Below are positions 7,225-15,050 of a stretch of 64,000 nucleotides of DNA, one piece after another. This DNA comes from Thermoanaerobaculales bacterium. Its GTDB lineage: Bacteria > Acidobacteriota > Thermoanaerobaculia > Thermoanaerobaculales > Sulfomarinibacteraceae. The stretch spans positions 766,507 through 830,506 of the forward strand of contig DAOPQC010000001.1 of NCBI GenBank assembly GCA_035358815.1. Reading direction: 5' to 3'. A model generated the notes under the pieces. That model had not been told where the DNA came from, searched no databases, and was given only the letters and a program-made list of their open reading frames with translations. Numbering within the stretch: the stretch's first letter is position 1; every line of letters starts with the position of its first letter. The position numbers were made by a program, and so were the translations under genes.

Positions 7225-9047
7225 CGCCGGTGCGGCCGCTGCGGACCGGGCCCGGGCGGGAACGCTGCGCGCGCCGCGCTCCCTGGGGCCTGCTGCTGGT
7301 CGTGGCGGCCGCCGCGCTGGCGGCCGTGGCGGTGGCCCAGGAGGACGCGCCGAGCGGCATCGACATCGAGTTCGACCCGCACGGCGAGCTGCGCTGGGAC
7401 CGCGGCCGGCACCCGCTGCTGGTAGTCGCGCCGCAGCGAGGCGACGGCTGGCTCGCCCTCGCCCAGCGCTACTGCGGGTCGGCGGAGCACTGGCAGCGGA
7501 TCCGCGCCGCCAACCCGGCCCTCCGACAGCCGATGCAGGACCGCACCGTCGGGATCCCGGTCGAGACCCTGCGCGGCGAGCTCCGGCTGGAGGCGGTGCA
7601 GCGGCTGTTCCCGGTCGACCGGCGGGTGGCCGGCGGCTGGGAGCACTGGGTGCTCGACCCGTTCGACGGCGAGGAGGAGAGCTGGGACTGGCTCGCCGAG
7701 CTGTTCACCGGCTCGGCCGCCGCCGCCGCCGCGCTGCGCGAGGCCAACCCCGAGCTTCCGGCCGACGATCTGGTGCGCGGGCCGCCGCTGCTGGTGCCGG
7801 AGCGTCGCCTGCTGGCGGCCTTCCGCGACCAGCCGCTGCCTGCCGAGCCGACCCCGACGCCGGTGGCTCCGGTGGCTGCGCGGCCGACCCCTCCGGCGGC
7901 GGTCGCGGACGCCGCGGCGGCGCCCCTGGCGTACGGCGCCGACGATCGCGGGCCTTATGCCGAGTACCGGCTGCAGCGTGGCGAGGCGCTGTACTCGGCG
8001 GTGGTGGTCCGCTTCACCGGCCAGCTCGCCGCCAAGGAGGTCACTGCGACCGCCCTCGAGATCGCCAAGCGGTCCGGAATCGTCGACGTGACCACGATCC
8101 CGGTCGGCTATCCGGTGAGGATCCCCCTCGACCTCCTGCTGCCGAGGTACCTGCCGGCCGACCACCCGCGGCGCGTGGCGTACGAGGAGGGACAGCGCGA
8201 GCTGGCGGGCTTCCTGGAGGTCGTGCGGGCGATCGATCTGTCCGGCGTCCACGTCATCCTGGACGCCGGGCACGGCGGCGCCGATCCCGGCTCGGCGATC
8301 GACGGCCTGTGGGAGGCGAGCTACGTCTATGACATCGTCTGCCGGATCAAGGCGAACTTCGAGCGCCACACCCGCGCGACCGTCTGGGTGACGCGGATGG
8401 ACTCGAGCCAGGGGCTCGCGGTCCCGCAGCGCGACCGGCTGGAGCAGGACCGCGACCAGTACCTGCTGACGACGCCCCGCTACGGGCTCCAGGACGCGAC
8501 GCTCGGGGTCAACCTGCGCTGGTACCTGAGCAACGACATCATCCTCAACCGGCTCGGACCGACCGTGCCCCGGTCGAAGACGGTCTTCCTGTCGGTGCAC
8601 GCCGACTCGCTCCACCCCAGCGTGCGCGGCGCCATGGTCTACGTGCCCTCGCGGGAGCTGCGCCCGAGCAGCTACACCGTCGGGCGATCCGACATCCGGC
8701 AGTTCGCCGAGTACCGCAACCACCCCACGATCCGCCTGGGGGCCGACTTCAAGGCGCGGGTCGAGGCGTCGTCGCGCCACCTCGCCGCGAACCTGATCGC
8801 GGGCCTCGACCGCAACGACATCACCCTGCACCCCGCGGATCCGGTCCGCGATCGAGTGCTGCGCGGCCGCAGGACGTGGGTGCCGGCGGTGCTTCGCTAC
8901 TCGGCCGCCCAGCATGCCGTGCTGCTCGAGTGCTGCAACATGGCCAACGCGGAGGATCGACGCAACCTCGTCGACCGGAGCTGGCGCGAGCGGCTCGCGC
9001 TCGCGGTGGTCGAGGGGACCGCGGCGGCGTTCGGCGCGAAACCCTGA
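7221..9047 (+). CDS. N-acetylmuramoyl-L-alanine amidase (amidase_3) with LysM-like modules
   Basis: The secreted cell-wall hydrolase is about 608 residues long. From GTG 7221 it has a basic stretch, a hydrophobic signal segment (WGLLLVVAAAALAAVAVA) and a likely cleavage before QED. Three LysM-like segments follow: one complete (residues ~55-110, with GDGWLALAQRYCGS and WQRIRAANP), a degenerate one, and one near residues 240-300. The catalytic domain begins near 340 with VILDAGHGGADPG (zinc His about 351) and continues with a Glu in GLWEASYVYD. FLSVHADSLHP carries the second His (about 460), and LLECCNMAN the catalytic Glu. It cleaves the MurNAc-L-Ala bond. The frame is open from 6921 but lacks sense there. 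GTG 7221 follows GGGGA and gives a normal signal peptide. Confidence 0.88.
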   Translation: MTPVRPLRTGPGRERCARRAPWGLLLVVAAAALAAVAVAQEDAPSGIDIEFDPHGELRWDRGRHPLLVVAPQRGDGWLALAQRYCGSAEHWQRIRAANPALRQPMQDRTVGIPVETLRGELRLEAVQRLFPVDRRVAGGWEHWVLDPFDGEEESWDWLAELFTGSAAAAAALREANPELPADDLVRGPPLLVPERRLLAAFRDQPLPAEPTPTPVAPVAARPTPPAAVADAAAAPLAYGADDRGPYAEYRLQRGEALYSAVVVRFTGQLAAKEVTATALEIAKRSGIVDVTTIPVGYPVRIPLDLLLPRYLPADHPRRVAYEEGQRELAGFLEVVRAIDLSGVHVILDAGHGGADPGSAIDGLWEASYVYDIVCRIKANFERHTRATVWVTRMDSSQGLAVPQRDRLEQDRDQYLLTTPRYGLQDATLGVNLRWYLSNDIILNRLGPTVPRSKTVFLSVHADSLHPSVRGAMVYVPSRELRPSSYTVGRSDIRQFAEYRNHPTIRLGADFKARVEASSRHLAANLIAGLDRNDITLHPADPVRDRVLRGRRTWVPAVLRYSAAQHAVLLECCNMANAEDRRNLVDRSWRERLALAVVEGTAAAFGAKP

Positions 9048-9070
9048 GCGCGCCGGCCGCCGGTGGCCGT

Positions 9071-9703
9071 TCAAGGCCGGCGAATGAGCTCCCAGAAGTC
9101 GAGCCCGCAGCGCGCGAACAGCTCGGGCAGCCGTTGGATCGGCAGCCCGACGACCGTGCTCGGCGAGCCCTCGACCCCCTCGACGAGCAGCCCGCCGCTG
9201 CCCTGGACGGCGTAGGCCCCGGCCTTGTCCAGCGGCTCGCCGGTCCCGACGTACCAGCGGATCGTGGCGTCGTCGAGCGCGAGGAAACGGACCGCCGCGG
9301 TGTCGACCAGCGCCTCGCAGCGGCTGCCGATCGCCAGCGCGACGCCGGTGTGGACGTGGTGGGTGCGGCCGGCCAGACGCCGCAGCATGGCGAACGCCTC
9401 GTCGGCGTCGCGAGGCTTGCCGAGCGCGACGCCGTCGACCTCGACCACGGTGTCGGCGCCGAGCACCGGCAGGTCGCAGCCGCCGCCGGCGACCGCGAGG
9501 GCCTTGTCGCGCGAGGCCCGGAGCGCGAAGTCGGCGGCGGCCTCGTCCGGGAGCTGCCGCTCGTCGAGCCCGGACGCGACCACCCGGCAGGGGATCCCGA
9601 GGATCTCGAGCAGCTGCCGGCGCCGGGGTGAGCCGCTGGCGAGGACGAGGCGGGGCTCCTGCCGCTCCGGCCCGGCGCCTGCCCGTGCCCGAGGGCCCGT
9701 CAT
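9071..9703 (-). CDS. maf: Maf family nucleoside triphosphate pyrophosphatase
   Basis: The 210-residue protein has LVLASGSPRRRQLLEILGI (SGSPRR signature), VLGADTVVEVDG, LGKPRDADEAFAMLRRL, THHVHTGVA and LDKAGAYAVQGSGG, the full Maf/HAM1-like set. Maf enzymes hydrolyse non-canonical or TTP/UTP-type nucleotides to monophosphates and influence septation. ATG 9703 overlaps the stop of the upstream methyltransferase (ATGA), so the two are coupled. An upstream in-frame codon at 9760 lies inside that gene and is unlikely. About 20 disordered residues precede the first strand. It converges on the amidase gene with a 23-nt gap. Confidence 0.92.
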   Translation of the reverse strand: MTGPRARAGAGPERQEPRLVLASGSPRRRQLLEILGIPCRVVASGLDERQLPDEAAADFALRASRDKALAVAGGGCDLPVLGADTVVEVDGVALGKPRDADEAFAMLRRLAGRTHHVHTGVALAIGSRCEALVDTAAVRFLALDDATIRWYVGTGEPLDKAGAYAVQGSGGLLVEGVEGSPSTVVGLPIQRLPELFARCGLDFWELIRRP

Positions 9704-10482
9704 TGCGCTTTTCGGAGCAGCCACACCGCCCCTTCCAGCTGGTCCATGATCACCCGGCATTCCTCCGCCTGCCCGTCAAGGTAGGCGATGATGTCCGTCG
9801 ACAGCTCCGGATGCATTGCCATCAGCTCGCGCCCCCGTTCTTCGATGAGCCGCTGGAACTCGTCGTTGATTCTCGAGCTCGCGTCGGTAGTGCTCGCTTC
9901 CCGGAGCAGCACATCACCGAAGACGGTCAGCTCGGCGACGGTCTCATCGTGATCTCGATAGTGTGCATAGCCCCTGCGGCTCATCCGGCCGCCATGCTTG
10001 AGGTAGCCATCGTCGATCAGCATGTAGCCGCCGGGCCGAACCTGGCTCCGCAGTCGAGCCGCGGTGTCTGCGAAGGAGCCGAAGATGCCGCCAACCGAAG
10101 CCAGAATGACCAGGTCGAAGTCGTGCTCCCGGGACACGAACTCGAGAGCATCGAGATGCCTGAAGTCGCACAGGTCGGACACCCGGTGCTCGCTCGCCTT
10201 GCGCTCGGCATCGGCCAGGAATGAGGCCATGGCGTCGATGCCGACCACCTCCAGTCTGAGCTCGGATGCGAGCCGCACTGCCACTGCACCCTTGCCGCAT
10301 CCGAGATCGAGGGCCCGGCTCTTGGGCGGGAGGCCGAGCGAGCCGGCCAGAGCGATGATCTCGTCGATCGCGCTGCCCAGAGCCCAGAGATCCTGGAGCA
10401 GGTAGGGCATGTACGGAAGCAGACGCTCGTCGACCTCGAGCGACTCGGCGACGGACGCTGGGTTCAGGTCGGGCGTGGTCAA
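9700..10482 (-). CDS. Class I SAM-dependent methyltransferase
   Basis: The 260-residue protein has motif I ALDLGCGKGAVAVRL near residues 50-62, then GIDAMASFLADAE (acidic end of strand 2), FDLVILASVGG (strand 4) and VRPGGYMLIDDGYLKHGG (strand 5). This is the UbiE/small-molecule type of Rossmann fold. TTG 10482 is chosen because GGAG lies 9 nt before it and no ATG/GTG gives a better start; the reading frame extends well upstream without sense. The C-terminal half is helical and may recognise the substrate, which I cannot name. Its stop overlaps maf by 4 nt. Codon use is less GC-extreme than its neighbours, a weak hint of a different origin. Confidence 0.8.
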   Translation of the reverse strand: MTTPDLNPASVAESLEVDERLLPYMPYLLQDLWALGSAIDEIIALAGSLGLPPKSRALDLGCGKGAVAVRLASELRLEVVGIDAMASFLADAERKASEHRVSDLCDFRHLDALEFVSREHDFDLVILASVGGIFGSFADTAARLRSQVRPGGYMLIDDGYLKHGGRMSRRGYAHYRDHDETVAELTVFGDVLLREASTTDASSRINDEFQRLIEERGRELMAMHPELSTDIIAYLDGQAEECRVIMDQLEGAVWLLRKAQ

Positions 10483-10562
10483 GGGCAGGGTCTCCGTGAG
10501 CTGCGGGTCGAGTGTACCCCCGGCAGGGCGTGGCGGGCCAGGCTGCGGCCGCGGTTGAACCG

Positions 10563-11528
10563 CTATCCGGGAGCTCGGTAATTGCCGCCGCGGCCCGACG
10601 TTCCCACCCCTGCCTCCAGGTAGGGCGCGAAGTCGGCGGGCGGCGGGCTTTCGATGCGCAGCCGGCGGCCGTCCCCGGGGTGGGGCAGCTCGAGGCCGGC
10701 CGCGTGGAGCAGGGGCCGCGCGGCCGCGGGGCGCGGCGGCGCTCCGTACAGCCGGTCCCCGACCACCGGCAGGCCGACCGCGGCGAGGTGGACGCGGACC
10801 TGGTGGGTGCGACCGGTGAGCAGCCGGCACTCGACCAGCGCCGTGCCGGCGGCGTGGCGGACCAGGACGCGAATCGTGGTCCGCGCGGGCCGTCCGGCCG
10901 GGTCGACCTGGAACCGCCAGCGGTGGGCACGGTCGCGGCCGATCGGCCGATCCACCTCGAGCTGGTCGAGCTCGGGATCGCCGGCGACCACCGCCAGGTA
11001 GCGCCGGTCGACCTCGCCGGACCGCCACGACGCGGCGAGGCGCGGCAGCGCCTGCTCCTTGCGCGCGAACAGCACGGCCCCGCTGGTCGCGCGGTCCAGC
11101 CGGTGCACCAGGCGCAGGAAGGGGCGCCGGCCCTCGCGTGCGGCCAGGGCGAGCAGCAATTGCTGCTCGATCGCGAGCTCGCCCTCATCGGCGGTCTCGG
11201 CGGGCTGCGACAGCACCCATGCCGGCTTGTCCACGACCAGCAGCCAGGCGTCCTCGAACAGGATGACCGGGAGCGGGAGCGACGGCCGGGCCGGAACGCC
11301 GAGCTCGTCCGCCGGGCGCAGGACATCGATGACGTCTCCGGCCACCACGGTCCTCGACTGGACGCGGAGCACCTCGCCGTTGCGCAGCACGGCGCCGGCG
11401 GCGACCAGCGACCGGCATGCGCGGCGCGACAGCGCGGTGGCGGCGGCGAGAAACTGATCGATCCGAGCCCCGTCCTGCTCCGGCGGCGCCACCAGGCGGA
11501 CCGCGGGCGGGGTGGGGGGCCGCGACAT
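10563..11528 (-). CDS. RluA family pseudouridine synthase
   Basis: The 321-residue enzyme isomerises uridine to pseudouridine in rRNA or tRNA. An S4 RNA-binding domain lies at residues about 20-80 (ARIDQFLAAATALSRRACRSLVAAGAVLRNGE). The catalytic domain begins with LFEDAWLLVVDKPAWVLSQP and contains LVHRLDRATSGAVLFARK, with the nucleophilic Asp near residue 143. RRYLAVVAG and CRLLTGRTHQVRVHLAAVGLPVVGDRLYG are further family blocks. It is separated by 80 nt from the methyltransferase and by 19 nt from the kinase gene upstream. Which RluA/C/D paralogue it is cannot be decided from sequence alone. Confidence 0.9.
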   Translation of the reverse strand: MSRPPTPPAVRLVAPPEQDGARIDQFLAAATALSRRACRSLVAAGAVLRNGEVLRVQSRTVVAGDVIDVLRPADELGVPARPSLPLPVILFEDAWLLVVDKPAWVLSQPAETADEGELAIEQQLLLALAAREGRRPFLRLVHRLDRATSGAVLFARKEQALPRLAASWRSGEVDRRYLAVVAGDPELDQLEVDRPIGRDRAHRWRFQVDPAGRPARTTIRVLVRHAAGTALVECRLLTGRTHQVRVHLAAVGLPVVGDRLYGAPPRPAAARPLLHAAGLELPHPGDGRRLRIESPPPADFAPYLEAGVGTSGRGGNYRAPG

Positions 11529-11547
11529 GGCCGGCGCCCGCCCGGCG

Positions 11548-12252
11548 TCAGGGCCCGGCCGCCGGCGGCGAGGCCGGCAGCACCAGGCGGGCGGTCGTGC
11601 CGGCCCCCGGCTCGCTCGAGATCTCGACGTACCCGCCGAGGGCGTGGGCGAGCTTGGCCGCCACCGTTAGCCCGAGGCCGGGCCGGCCCCGGTGCTGGGG
11701 GAAGAACGGCAGGAAGATCTTGTCGAGGAGCTCGGGAGCGATGCCTTCTCCGCGGTCGCGGACCGCCAGCACTGCGCCGCCGCCCTCGCCGCCCGTGACC
11801 TCGAGGTCGACGACCTGCGCCGCCTGCGAGTGCTGGGCCGCATTGCGCACCAGGCGCTCGAGGATGGCCCGGACCGCATCCGGGTCGCACATCAGCGGCA
11901 GCGTCGCAGCGCCGCGGACCTCGACGGCGGCCCGGTCGCCCGTTGGGCCGCTGCAGAAGCTCCGGGCCACCTCTACGGCGATGCCCGCGAGGTCGGCCAT
12001 GCGCACGCTCAGACGCGCCGGCCGGCCGAGCAGCAGCATCTCGTCGAGGTCGTCGGCGAGGCGCTTGAGCTGGCCCTGGATCATGGTGGCTGACCTGGCC
12101 AGCGCGTCCTGGCCACCCACCTTGAGCAGCAGCGCCTCGGCCTGGACGGTGGCCGCGAAGATCGGGTTGCGCAGGGCGTGAGCGATCTGGTTGATGAGCC
12201 ACTCCGGGTCGGGCGGGGATGTGGCCTGCGACGATCGGACGGTGGCAGTCAC
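11548..12252 (-). CDS. Orphan sensor histidine kinase, no sensor domain
   Basis: The 234-residue protein consists almost only of a kinase core. The dimerisation box is INQIAHALRNPIFA with His near residue 25. The N-box LVRNAAQHS, G1 box VRDRGEGIAPELLDKIFLPF and G2 box GLGLTVAAKLAHALGG follow, ending SSEPGAGTTARLVLP. It is a soluble, cytosolic HATPase. GTG 12252 is chosen because it follows the stop of the AAA+ gene by 4 nt; the frame upstream of it lies in that gene. No response regulator is adjacent. The tight coupling to a Ycf46-like ATPase suggests that its input comes through that protein. The frame lacks any PAS, HAMP or membrane segment. Confidence 0.82.
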   Translation of the reverse strand: MTATVRSSQATSPPDPEWLINQIAHALRNPIFAATVQAEALLLKVGGQDALARSATMIQGQLKRLADDLDEMLLLGRPARLSVRMADLAGIAVEVARSFCSGPTGDRAAVEVRGAATLPLMCDPDAVRAILERLVRNAAQHSQAAQVVDLEVTGGEGGGAVLAVRDRGEGIAPELLDKIFLPFFPQHRGRPGLGLTVAAKLAHALGGYVEISSEPGAGTTARLVLPASPPAAGP

Positions 12253-12256
12253 GGCG

Positions 12257-13729
12257 TCACATCTCGGGTTTGGCGACGGTGGTGGCGGGCAGCGCCCGGT
12301 TGCGCGCCCACGACCGGATCGCCTTGAGCTGGTCCTCCATGGTGCGGGACAGCGGGATGATCTTGCCGAACGCGGCCAGCATGTCGTTCTGTGAGACGTT
12401 GGTGCCCCTGGCATGGCCGGTGATCCTGGCCGACATCACCGCCTGCTCGATCTCCGCCCCGTTCCAGTTGCGGGTCGCCGAGGCGAGCAGGATGAGGTCG
12501 AAGGCGGCCGGGTCGAGACCGTTCCGCAGCATGTGGATGGTGAGGATCTCCTTGCGCTCCTCCTCGTTCGGGAGGTCGACGAACCACACCTGGTCGAACC
12601 GCCCCTTGCGGATCACCTCGGCCGGCAGCAGGTTGATGCGGTTGGCGGTGGCGGCGACGAACACCTCGGCGCGGTGCTCTTGCATCCAGGTCAGGAAGGT
12701 CGAGAAGATCCGGGTCAGCGAGCCGGACTCCCCCTCGTGGTAGCCGGCGACGCCCATCTCGATCTCGTCGATCCACAGCACCGCCGGCGCGACTGACTCG
12801 ACCGCCTCCAGCGCGCGGCTGAAGACCCACTCCGCGGTGCCCTGGACGCCGGCGAACACCATGTTCATGTCGAGCCGGAACAGCGGCAGCTGCCACTCGC
12901 GTGCGATCACCTTGACCGCCAGGCTCTTGCCGCAGCCCGAGATTCCCATCAGCAGCACGCCCTTGGGGACCGGCATGCCCTTCCGGCGCGCCTCCGGGGT
13001 GAACAGCGTCCGCCGCTCGCGCACCCAGGTCTTGAGCTGGTCGAGGCCGCCGAGCTGCTCCAGGTTCTCGTCCGGCGGCACGAACTCCAGGATGCCCTCC
13101 TTGCGGGTGATCTGCTCCTTCTCGTCGAGGACCGCCCGGAAGAACTCCTCATCGATCGTGGCGTGCCGGTCGAGCAGGCGCCGCAGCAGGTGCTCGACCT
13201 CGGTCAGGCTCATGCCCTTCAAGGAGTTGGTCAGGCGCTCGAGATCAGCCTCGGAGGCGCTCCGCGACTTGGTCATGCTGCGGACCAGCCCGTCCAGCTC
13301 GCTCGAGTCCGGGAACAGCGACACCACCACGTAGCTGAGCGGCTTCAGCGGGTTGGGTAGGGTGGCGTCCTGCTTGAGGAGAAACAGGAACCTGCCGGTG
13401 TTGCGGATCTTCATCGCGGTGTCGCGCAGCCGGCGTAGCACGCGGCGATCGTCGAGGTACTCCCCGAGGTCCTTGAACAGGTAGATGCCGCGCGGCGCAT
13501 CCCCGGCGACCCAGTCGAGGGCCGCCATCGGCTCGGTCAGGGTGGGCTGACCGTTGGACGGGAAGCCGTCGACGCAGTTCCAGACCGTGACCGGGAGCGG
13601 TTCCGGCTTGGCGGCAGCGGCGAAACGGCCCAGCAGGCGCTCGAGCCGTTCCTCCTCGAGGCTCACCAGCACGGTCAAGGGATAGGCGGAGGCAAGGGCG
13701 GTGCGGATCTGGTCGATGGTGGTCTGCAT
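12257..13729 (-). CDS. AAA+ ATPase, Ycf46-like
   Basis: The 490-residue protein has a non-AAA N-terminal half (residues 1-230) beginning TTIDQIRTALASAYPLTVLVS. A classic AAA module follows: GVLLMGISGCGKS (Walker A, near 262), PAVLWIDEIE (Walker B, near 319), VFVAATANRINLLPAEVIRKGRFD (sensor 1 and arginine finger region) and WNGAEIEQAVMSA (sensor 2 area). The arrangement and sequence match cyanobacterial/plastid Ycf46 proteins, whose function is poorly known (links to CO2 uptake regulation have been proposed in cyanobacteria). It is cytosolic. ATG 13729 lies 9 nt after a TACAAT box, so the mRNA may be leaderless. It is followed at once by an orphan histidine kinase. Confidence 0.85.
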   Translation of the reverse strand: MQTTIDQIRTALASAYPLTVLVSLEEERLERLLGRFAAAAKPEPLPVTVWNCVDGFPSNGQPTLTEPMAALDWVAGDAPRGIYLFKDLGEYLDDRRVLRRLRDTAMKIRNTGRFLFLLKQDATLPNPLKPLSYVVVSLFPDSSELDGLVRSMTKSRSASEADLERLTNSLKGMSLTEVEHLLRRLLDRHATIDEEFFRAVLDEKEQITRKEGILEFVPPDENLEQLGGLDQLKTWVRERRTLFTPEARRKGMPVPKGVLLMGISGCGKSLAVKVIAREWQLPLFRLDMNMVFAGVQGTAEWVFSRALEAVESVAPAVLWIDEIEMGVAGYHEGESGSLTRIFSTFLTWMQEHRAEVFVAATANRINLLPAEVIRKGRFDQVWFVDLPNEEERKEILTIHMLRNGLDPAAFDLILLASATRNWNGAEIEQAVMSARITGHARGTNVSQNDMLAAFGKIIPLSRTMEDQLKAIRSWARNRALPATTVAKPEM

Positions 13730-13738
13730 CTCGACACC

Positions 13739-13744
13739 ATTGTA
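13739..13744 (-). promoter_or_regulatory. -10 box TACAAT of the AAA+/kinase operon
   Basis: Read on the minus strand, TACAAT ends 9 nt before ATG 13729. No Shine-Dalgarno sequence is seen, so this is consistent with a leaderless transcript. Confidence 0.45.
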
Positions 13745-13802
13745 GGGGCAAACCAGGGATGAGGGACATTGCAGTGGCGTTCAGCCGAGCCGGCCGCACT
13801 TC

Positions 13803-14037
13803 GTTCCCCTTCCCGTACCCGTCCCCGTTTCCGAAAAAACCTGCCCGCGGTTTCCTTTTCAGCGACTACGTTTCGTTGATGGGTCTGAGTCGCGCCGGCC
13901 CTACGCTCGAACGCGGGAACGGGAACGGGAACGGGAGCGGGCGCGGGTGAGGAAGCGGGCCTGGAAGCGGGAACGGGAACAGGAACGGGAACGGGCGCGG
14001 AAGCGGGCGCGGAAGCGGGAACGGGAACGGGAACGGA
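13803..14037. repeat. GGGAAC-type hexamer island with opposed arms
   Basis: A C-rich arm (13803-13832, units like GTTCCC and GTACCC) is followed by about 80 nt of unique, A/T-richer sequence. A long G-rich arm (13914-14037) comes next, built of GGGAAC, GGGAGC, GGGCGC and GGAAGC units at a 6-nt period. The two arms are complementary in type. At 14040-14090 comes GGGGCCCCTGTCCCCTAT and a tandem GATCCTG pair. No gene is present between 13745 and 14097. Confidence 0.8.
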
Positions 14038-14097
14038 TGGACGGGGCCCCTGTCCCCTATATCGCAGATCCTGGATCCTGGCCGGGCGGGGGTCGCT

Positions 14098-14778
14098 TCA
14101 GCCCCGCCACCAGCCGAGCTGGCGGATCGAGCGGCCGAGCCGGCGGGCCACCTCCGCCGTGGCGGGCTGCCAGCGAGGCCGGCTGCGCATCACCAGCAGC
14201 GTCGGCACCGCCGCGATCGCGGCCACGATCATCGCGGCGCCGATCCAGCCGCCGACGGCAGCGGTGGACTCGAGGCGGGCGAGGTCGCCGGCCAGCCACC
14301 AGCCGAGGCCGGACCAGACCACGACGTGGGCGGCCACCGCCACCACGTCCCAGGCCAGGAAGCGGCGCCAGCGAACGCCAGCGATCCCGGCGGCCGCGAG
14401 CCAGGCCGCCCTGCCGCAGGGCAGCACGCGCGCCGGCACCAGCGCTGCCAGCGCCGACGGCGACTCGTCGAGGCGGGCCGCGACGCCGGCCAGCCGCCGC
14501 TCGATGCCGGGGAAACGGTTGAGGCGCGGGTGGAGCCAGCGCCCGCCGCCGAACACCAGCTGGTCGGTGACCACGTGGCTGACGGCGAGCGCAACGAGCA
14601 GCACTGCGGCTTGGGAAGGGGAGGTCGCGCGCGCGGCGAGCACGCCCATCGCGACCATGAACAGCTCCTCGGGGATGACGTGACCGAAGACCCTGATCAC
14701 CGGCGGCATCGCGACCGCGAGCACCAAGGCCCGCGGACCGAGCCACGCCAGGGCGTCGGCGAGCGCTCCCCCCTCCAC
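14098..14778 (-). CDS. DedA/SNARE-associated-like membrane protein
   Basis: The 226-residue polytopic protein shows the DedA pattern. There is an N-terminal re-entrant segment with HVIPEELFMVAMGVLAARA, then a central loop. ALVPARVLPCGRAAWLAAAGIAGVRWRRFLAWDVVA corresponds to the conserved P..R...A..AG....F block, and terminal helices complete it. DedA proteins sit in the inner membrane and some flip undecaprenyl phosphate or other lipids. GTG 14778 is chosen because a TATACT box lies 8 nt before it (leaderless type); the longer frame upstream runs through repeat DNA. Match to the family is by pattern only and moderate. Confidence 0.62.
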   Translation of the reverse strand: MEGGALADALAWLGPRALVLAVAMPPVIRVFGHVIPEELFMVAMGVLAARATSPSQAAVLLVALAVSHVVTDQLVFGGGRWLHPRLNRFPGIERRLAGVAARLDESPSALAALVPARVLPCGRAAWLAAAGIAGVRWRRFLAWDVVAVAAHVVVWSGLGWWLAGDLARLESTAAVGGWIGAAMIVAAIAAVPTLLVMRSRPRWQPATAEVARRLGRSIRQLGWWRG

Positions 14779-14786
14779 GGAGTAGG

Positions 14787-14792
14787 AGTATA
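14787..14792 (-). promoter_or_regulatory. -10 box TATACT before the DedA-like gene
   Basis: TATACT on the minus strand ends 8 nt before GTG 14778. A pyrimidine-rich stretch replaces any ribosome site, which supports a leaderless start. Confidence 0.5.
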
Positions 14793-14873
14793 GCCGAAAA
14801 CGGCGATTGAGGGCCAGGGAGGCCGGGCGCACAGGGCCCGTCACCGCCCTCCGCTTCCGCGCCCGGTTGGTGA

Positions 14874-15050
14874 GGCAGTGGGGTAGTGGGGCCATGAGGC
14901 AATGGAAGGTCGTTCATGGCCCCGGGGCCCTACATCGGGAACGGAGACGGGAACGGGAACGGGGACGCGAACGGGAATGGGAGCGGGCGCGGAAGCGGAA
15001 GCGGGCGGGGGGCCTATCCCCTATTCCCCAACCCCTGACCCCTCGGTGGT
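14874..15050. repeat. Compound repeat island (GGCAGTGG-like and GGGAAC-like units)
   Basis: GTGAGGCAGTGGGGTAGTGG and GAGGCAATGG (14869-14906) are followed by GGGAAC/GGAGAC/GGGGAC-type hexamers (14936-15012). CCTATCCCCTATTCCCCAAC then CCCTGACCCCT follow up to 15050. The same unit types recur in the islands near 4.6, 13.9, 27.1 and 35.1 kb. Confidence 0.7.

Noticed and set aside
9051..9082. Hairpin CGCCGGCC/GGCCGGCG between the amidase and maf genes as a terminator
   Set aside because: The stem is only 8 bp with a 16-nt loop, lacks a T run and overlaps the maf stop. It is too common in this GC-rich sequence to support a call.
13803..14037. CRISPR array
   Set aside because: The units are degenerate 6-mers without spacers of constant length, and no cas genes are present.
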